Assembly (NCBI RefSeq): GCF_000411555.1
Contig: NZ_KE150486.1
Location: forward strand, 186,001 to 250,000
Direction of reading: 5' to 3'
From: Atopobium sp. oral taxon 199 str. F0494
Lineage (GTDB): Bacteria > Actinomycetota > Coriobacteriia > Coriobacteriales > Atopobiaceae
DNA: 64,000 nucleotides
Below, piece by piece: positions 60,335 through 64,000 of the stretch. The notes under the pieces were generated by a model. The model ran no database searches. It was not told the origin of the DNA and saw nothing but the letters and a program-made list of their open reading frames with translations. The translations under genes were made by a program, and so were the position numbers. The number at the start of each line of letters is the position of its first letter. Positions within the stretch are counted from its first letter, which is position 1.

Positions 60335-63300
60335 ATGGCTTGTACGCTCGTTAGTACTACATCAGGCTCCATTGTAAATAAGCCGGTCAAAGAGGCATTG
60401 GTAGCAAGTATAGAGCGCTGTGGGCGAGCAGTGCTTTTAGTTGATACGCCTGATGCAAAACGAACGGCGCTTAAACTGCTTGCGTCTGATCCAATGCTCT
60501 CGTTGGGACTATGCGTGGTGTCTCTTTCTGAATGGGCTAAAGAGCTTTGGAGCCTTTTTGGCGATGGGCGCCAAGTCATTTCAAAGGAAGCTCGCCTGCT
60601 GCTTATCCATGAAGCACTGGATACCTTTGAAGCTCAAGAGCTAAAACCACTTGATGTGGGAACAGGCACGCTAAAAGCTATTGAAACAATAGCGCGGAAC
60701 TACCTTCCGTGCATCAACGCGCGCGATGATGCTCTGGGATTTACCGTTGGACAACAGCGCGTGCTCGCGGTCCTTGAGAGGTATCTAGACCTCGTACACC
60801 AGCATGGAATGCTTGAGCAAAGCGAATCGTATGCTCTGCTTGTGGAAGCGCTTCCCAAGGCGTATTACGCTTTGCAGAGTGTCGTTGTCAGCGGCGTAGA
60901 AAACCTGTCTCCTGCCGAAGAGGCTTTTTTGGGCGCGCTTGCTCAAACCATGGATGTGCATATAATTCTTTCAACGCCTGACAACTATGCCGGCGATGCA
61001 AACAGGGCGTATCTCAAACGGCTTTCCGATAAACTGAGAGTGGATCTTGTGTTTGTTGATGACGATTCTGAGAAGCATGACGCTGAAATCGAGGCGCTTT
61101 TGCATACGATTTTCAGACCTCGTCAAAACGTGCAGAAACCTCAAGGAAAGGTAGTCTTACTTTCTCCGGCAGGGATTTTAGCCAAGTCAAACCTGATTGT
61201 TGAGCATGTCCAGAACCTCATAGCTCAAGGTGCTCAAAACATTGGAATATACGCGCCTTATCCGAATGAGGCTTGGGAAGAGCTGGCGCCGCGGCTTGCG
61301 GCGCGCGGTATCTTTGCAAAGGGTTGTGTGCGGCAGTTGGTGGCTGGCAGCCAAGCAGGAAGGGCGTTTTTGAGCCTGGTAAAAACTGTTTTACGGCTTC
61401 AGAGACTGTCAGAGTCATGGCCTGATGCCTCCCAGAAATCGTTAGGAGATATGACATGGTGGCCGCCACGGGAACTAACTGGTTTTTTGCTCTCTCCAAT
61501 CTCTCAGGTTTCAGTCGAAAAGGCCTGGAGTCTGGATAGGTCATGGCGAAGCAATCGTACTCTCATGCCTCATCAGGTATTGCGTTCTCTTACACAAGCT
61601 TCTCACACGTCTCAAGCGTGCGCCGAAGCGGTTACGGCTATTCGCGCCGGTCGTATAAAAGAGGCGGCAAACCGTCTTTTGATGGGATGCGCCGAGCACC
61701 AAGATGCCTATGACGCCCAGACGTACTACGATATCTCGAAGTCCCTTTCTGCCGTGATAGCGGGGACTCAGACCATGCGCGGTCTCGGCATGAAGTTTGA
61801 CGTCGCTACCGAGCAGAGATTGTACGCCCTCATGGGCCAAGAACAGTATGAACTGCGTCTTACGAATGGCGTAGCAAAAACTTCTTGCGCTGTTGAGATC
61901 CTTTCGGCTCAAAGTTCTTGTGAACCCAACGCTTTTGACGCCGTTATCTGTCTTGGAATGGATTCTGTGTCCACATCGCTTGTGGCAAAAGACAGAGCGC
62001 TCGATGTCCTTACGCAGAAACTTACGGGCGTAAAAGCGATCGCGCCGCTTGCTGAATCCCGCCGTTCTTTTTACAAAATGCTGGCAAGCGCTCGTCAGTT
62101 CGTCTCGCTTGAGCTGACGCTTCATGACGAGCATGCAAACGAAGCGTTTGCCTGTGTTGTATTGAAAGAACTACTTGCGTGCTATGGGGGATCCTCCCAA
62201 AATCCTGTTATTCCCCAGATAACAAGAGGGGAAGAAACGCTTTCCGCTAATCTTCTTGTAAGCGGAAAAGTTCCCCATAAAATCGCCTCTCTTCCATCGC
62301 AGCCCACGGGTTGTATCCCTGAAGTGCTGAAACCGTTTGTACTACTTCCCTCTCGACAGGGAGAAGAGCGCATCCAAATCCAAAAGCTCTCCGCTTCGCA
62401 GATTGAGTCGTATCTTGAATGTCCATATAAATGGTTTACGCAGAAGCGTCTCGGACTTGACGGGATTGACGCCGGCTTTGGTGGGATTGAAAAAGGAATT
62501 TTTGTCCATCGCGTGCTTGAGTTGACGCATCGGCAGCTTCTTCGAGAAGCGCTGGGGCAGGCGGATAATCTCTCTGTCGATCAAACGTGGGATATCGCGA
62601 CAACATCGCTTCCTCTATCGCGTGTTTCCTCAGATACGCTCACGCGGGCTACTCAGATTCTTGACGAGCAGTTTGATATTCTCGCCGAAGAACAGTACGC
62701 AACCTCGCAAAAGAAAAGCAGAAGAGCTCAAAGGCTGGTTCCCCATAGCGCTTCTCAACATCAGCAAATGCAAAAACTGCGCGAAGATCTCCACGGGCTT
62801 TTGTCATTTGAAGCTGATAAGCTCCTTTCGTTTGAACCGAGATTTTTTGAATTGAAGTTCGGCATGGATGGGGGAGAATCAGCCCAGTATGCAGGCATTG
62901 AGTTTAACGGCTCCATTGACCGTATCGATGTGAACGCCAAGGGCGAAGCCGTTATTATCGATTACAAACACAAATCCTCCGCCGCTCTTAAGGACTACGC
63001 GGTTCAAAGCACGGTCGATGAGCAGCGCGATAAGGACGTTGTTCAGCTTTCTTCAGAGAGGCTGCCTCGCCATGTGCAGGCTATCATTTACGCGCAGGTC
63101 GTGCGCAAGTACTTGAAAGCCCACAACCTTACCTCAATCGGCGCCATGTATATGGGAACTCGTCACACCTATGCGCTGCTTGGCGCTGCTCCGGATTCGT
63201 ATATCTACCGGATCTTCGGCGTGGGAGACGATAAAGGCGTGAGTAAAACTATGGAGTCTTGCATTGTCGGAGAAAACGTTGAAACGTTTAACGCATGCCT

Positions 63301-63430
63301 TGACGCGTGGGAGGCTCAAATCGCCCAGGCGGTCGAGCGCATGCTCAACGGCGATATTCGCGCTTGCGCACTTGATAAAGAAGCCTGTACGTATTGCCCG
63401 GTTATGAATTGTCTGGAGAGGAAGAACTAA
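60335..63430 (+). CDS. addB: AddB-like PD-(D/E)XK nuclease/helicase subunit
   Basis: 1031 residues from the second of two nearby ATGs (60335), which is six bases after GAGAGG. The N-terminal ~600 residues form an inactive helicase-like fold without a clear Walker A. The C-terminal nuclease domain (~690-1030) has E-C-P-Y-K-W-F (first iron-sulfur Cys), G-S-I-D-R-I-D, I-I-D-Y-K-H-K (catalytic D and K) and a final Cys cluster C-A-L-D-K-E-A-C-T-Y-C-P-V-M-N-C. AddAB processes double-strand breaks up to a Chi site and loads RecA. The stop overlaps the addA start by one base. Confidence 0.9.
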   Translation: MACTLVSTTSGSIVNKPVKEALVASIERCGRAVLLVDTPDAKRTALKLLASDPMLSLGLCVVSLSEWAKELWSLFGDGRQVISKEARLLLIHEALDTFEAQELKPLDVGTGTLKAIETIARNYLPCINARDDALGFTVGQQRVLAVLERYLDLVHQHGMLEQSESYALLVEALPKAYYALQSVVVSGVENLSPAEEAFLGALAQTMDVHIILSTPDNYAGDANRAYLKRLSDKLRVDLVFVDDDSEKHDAEIEALLHTIFRPRQNVQKPQGKVVLLSPAGILAKSNLIVEHVQNLIAQGAQNIGIYAPYPNEAWEELAPRLAARGIFAKGCVRQLVAGSQAGRAFLSLVKTVLRLQRLSESWPDASQKSLGDMTWWPPRELTGFLLSPISQVSVEKAWSLDRSWRSNRTLMPHQVLRSLTQASHTSQACAEAVTAIRAGRIKEAANRLLMGCAEHQDAYDAQTYYDISKSLSAVIAGTQTMRGLGMKFDVATEQRLYALMGQEQYELRLTNGVAKTSCAVEILSAQSSCEPNAFDAVICLGMDSVSTSLVAKDRALDVLTQKLTGVKAIAPLAESRRSFYKMLASARQFVSLELTLHDEHANEAFACVVLKELLACYGGSSQNPVIPQITRGEETLSANLLVSGKVPHKIASLPSQPTGCIPEVLKPFVLLPSRQGEERIQIQKLSASQIESYLECPYKWFTQKRLGLDGIDAGFGGIEKGIFVHRVLELTHRQLLREALGQADNLSVDQTWDIATTSLPLSRVSSDTLTRATQILDEQFDILAEEQYATSQKKSRRAQRLVPHSASQHQQMQKLREDLHGLLSFEADKLLSFEPRFFELKFGMDGGESAQYAGIEFNGSIDRIDVNAKGEAVIIDYKHKSSAALKDYAVQSTVDEQRDKDVVQLSSERLPRHVQAIIYAQVVRKYLKAHNLTSIGAMYMGTRHTYALLGAAPDSYIYRIFGVGDDKGVSKTMESCIVGENVETFNACLDAWEAQIAQAVERMLNGDIRACALDKEACTYCPVMNCLERKN

Positions 63431-64000
63431 TGGCTCTTAACTTCGACACGCTTACACCCGGGCAAAAGAAAGCTGTTCTCACGCTTGATAAGCCTCTGTT
63501 TATAGCAGCTGGAGCCGGTTCGGGCAAAACGTTTACGCTGACACAGCGCATCGTCTGGGCGCTGAGTGAGGGCTCGGGAGAAAACGGCGGAGCCTATCTT
63601 GACTCTCTTGACCAGGCGCTCGTTATTACCTTTACGAACGAAGCGGCAAAAGAAATCAAGGAACGGGTAAGAGAGGCGCTTGAAAAAGAAGGTCTTGCTG
63701 ATGAGGCTCTGAAAGTGGATTCCGCATGGATCAGCACCATTCATAGCATGTGCGCTCGCATCCTTCGCGCGCATGCCTTTGACATAGGCATTGATCCTGA
63801 TTTTGTCGTCTTAAGCGATCACAGACGCAGCGAGCTCTTAAAAGCCGCTCTTGAGGAAGTTTTGACTTCCTTAAAAGATGATGACGCGTACGCGGAGTTT
63901 TTCTCGGCATTTGAATTAAAAGACACTGCTTATGCTGGGAAAAGTAAGGTTCATTCGCTTGATGACATGATAGAGCAGCTTGCCGTGGCAGCGCTTTCTG
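63430..64000 (+). CDS. addA: AddA-like UvrD-family helicase/nuclease, N-terminal part
   Basis: The first 190 codons are in the window, and the frame is open to the right edge. Q-motif L-T-P-G-Q-K-K-A-V (about 8-16), Walker A A-A-G-A-G-S-G-K-T-F-T-L (about 25-36), motif Ia V-I-T-F-T-N-E-A-A-K-E-I-K-E-R-V (about 63-78) and motif Ic S-T-I-H-S-M-C-A-R-I-L-R (about 101-112) identify a superfamily-1A helicase. The position directly after addB points to AddA rather than UvrD/PcrA. The C-terminal nuclease domain lies beyond the window. Confidence 0.92.
   Translation, partial: MALNFDTLTPGQKKAVLTLDKPLFIAAGAGSGKTFTLTQRIVWALSEGSGENGGAYLDSLDQALVITFTNEAAKEIKERVREALEKEGLADEALKVDSAWISTIHSMCARILRAHAFDIGIDPDFVVLSDHRRSELLKAALEEVLTSLKDDDAYAEFFSAFELKDTAYAGKSKVHSLDDMIEQLAVAALS

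Overview
The window looks like a chromosomal stretch of an anaerobic, moderate-GC actinobacterium, most likely of the Coriobacteriia (Atopobiaceae such as Lancefieldella or Atopobium). The pointers are strong AGGAGG-type ribosome binding sites with many GTG starts, a PTS-rich gene set, desulfoferrodoxin and AhpC as oxygen defences, and surface proteins with long cell-wall-binding repeat arrays. This assignment is an inference from gene content; no search was possible.

Layout. 1-491 is the end of a flippase-like membrane protein. A tRNA-Val(GAC) at 620-695 is the target of a 5-kb integrated element (to 5734). The element carries, on the minus strand, an integrase, a probable regulator, an excisionase-type HTH protein, a small phage-type protein, an iteron-bearing replication initiator, a small-terminase-like HTH protein and a coiled-coil protein. 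Both att sites and two matching sets of integrase arm sites are visible. 6.5-9.2 kb holds an Elp3-type radical-SAM/acetyltransferase diverging from a Trm9-like methyltransferase. Then come ahpC and a 10.2-15.7 kb operon that pairs a cellobiose-type PTS with a glycosylasparaginase, an M20 dipeptidase, a lone GrdB N-domain and CutC. 15.7-23 kb is a mixture of an RDD protein, a HAD phosphatase, a Gfo/Idh/MocA oxidoreductase, RNase P RNA, a glucose-type EIIA, a YigZ protein and two tandem PepC-like peptidases. 23.3-27.6 kb is a beta-glucoside island (AraC regulator, EIIBC, 6-phospho-beta-glucosidase).

27.9-36.8 kb carries dnaE, desulfoferrodoxin, a NAD-synthetase-like pseudoenzyme and ruvCAB. 36.8-42.6 kb holds two cell-wall enzymes in inverted orientation, an L,D-transpeptidase and an amidase/glucosaminidase. 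They share a perfect 403-bp inverted repeat inside their wall-binding regions, with a cold-shock gene and a HAD gene between them. 42.7-50.4 kb holds a TPR protein, a HAD phosphatase and a MarR-controlled pair of ABC exporters with a clear twin operator. 50.4-60.3 kb holds a hydrolase, a divergent methionyl-tRNA-synthetase-like gene, a CPBP protease, queH-queA, a coiled-coil membrane protein, HPr, a holin-like protein, an Mbeg1-like hydrolase and an acyltransferase remnant. 60.3-64 kb is the start of an addBA pair, cut by the window edge.

The observations I rate highest are these. (1) The 403-bp perfect inverted repeat would, on recombination, swap the catalytic modules of two wall enzymes in frame. 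(2) The tRNA-Val element is a compact, self-replicating, satellite-like element whose att cores, arm sites and iterons can all be read from the sequence. (3) The divergent Elp3/Trm9-like pair suggests a bacterial version of a two-step tRNA wobble-uridine modification and appears to be transcribed from leaderless promoters. (4) The PTS/glycosylasparaginase operon may handle glycosyl-asparagine.
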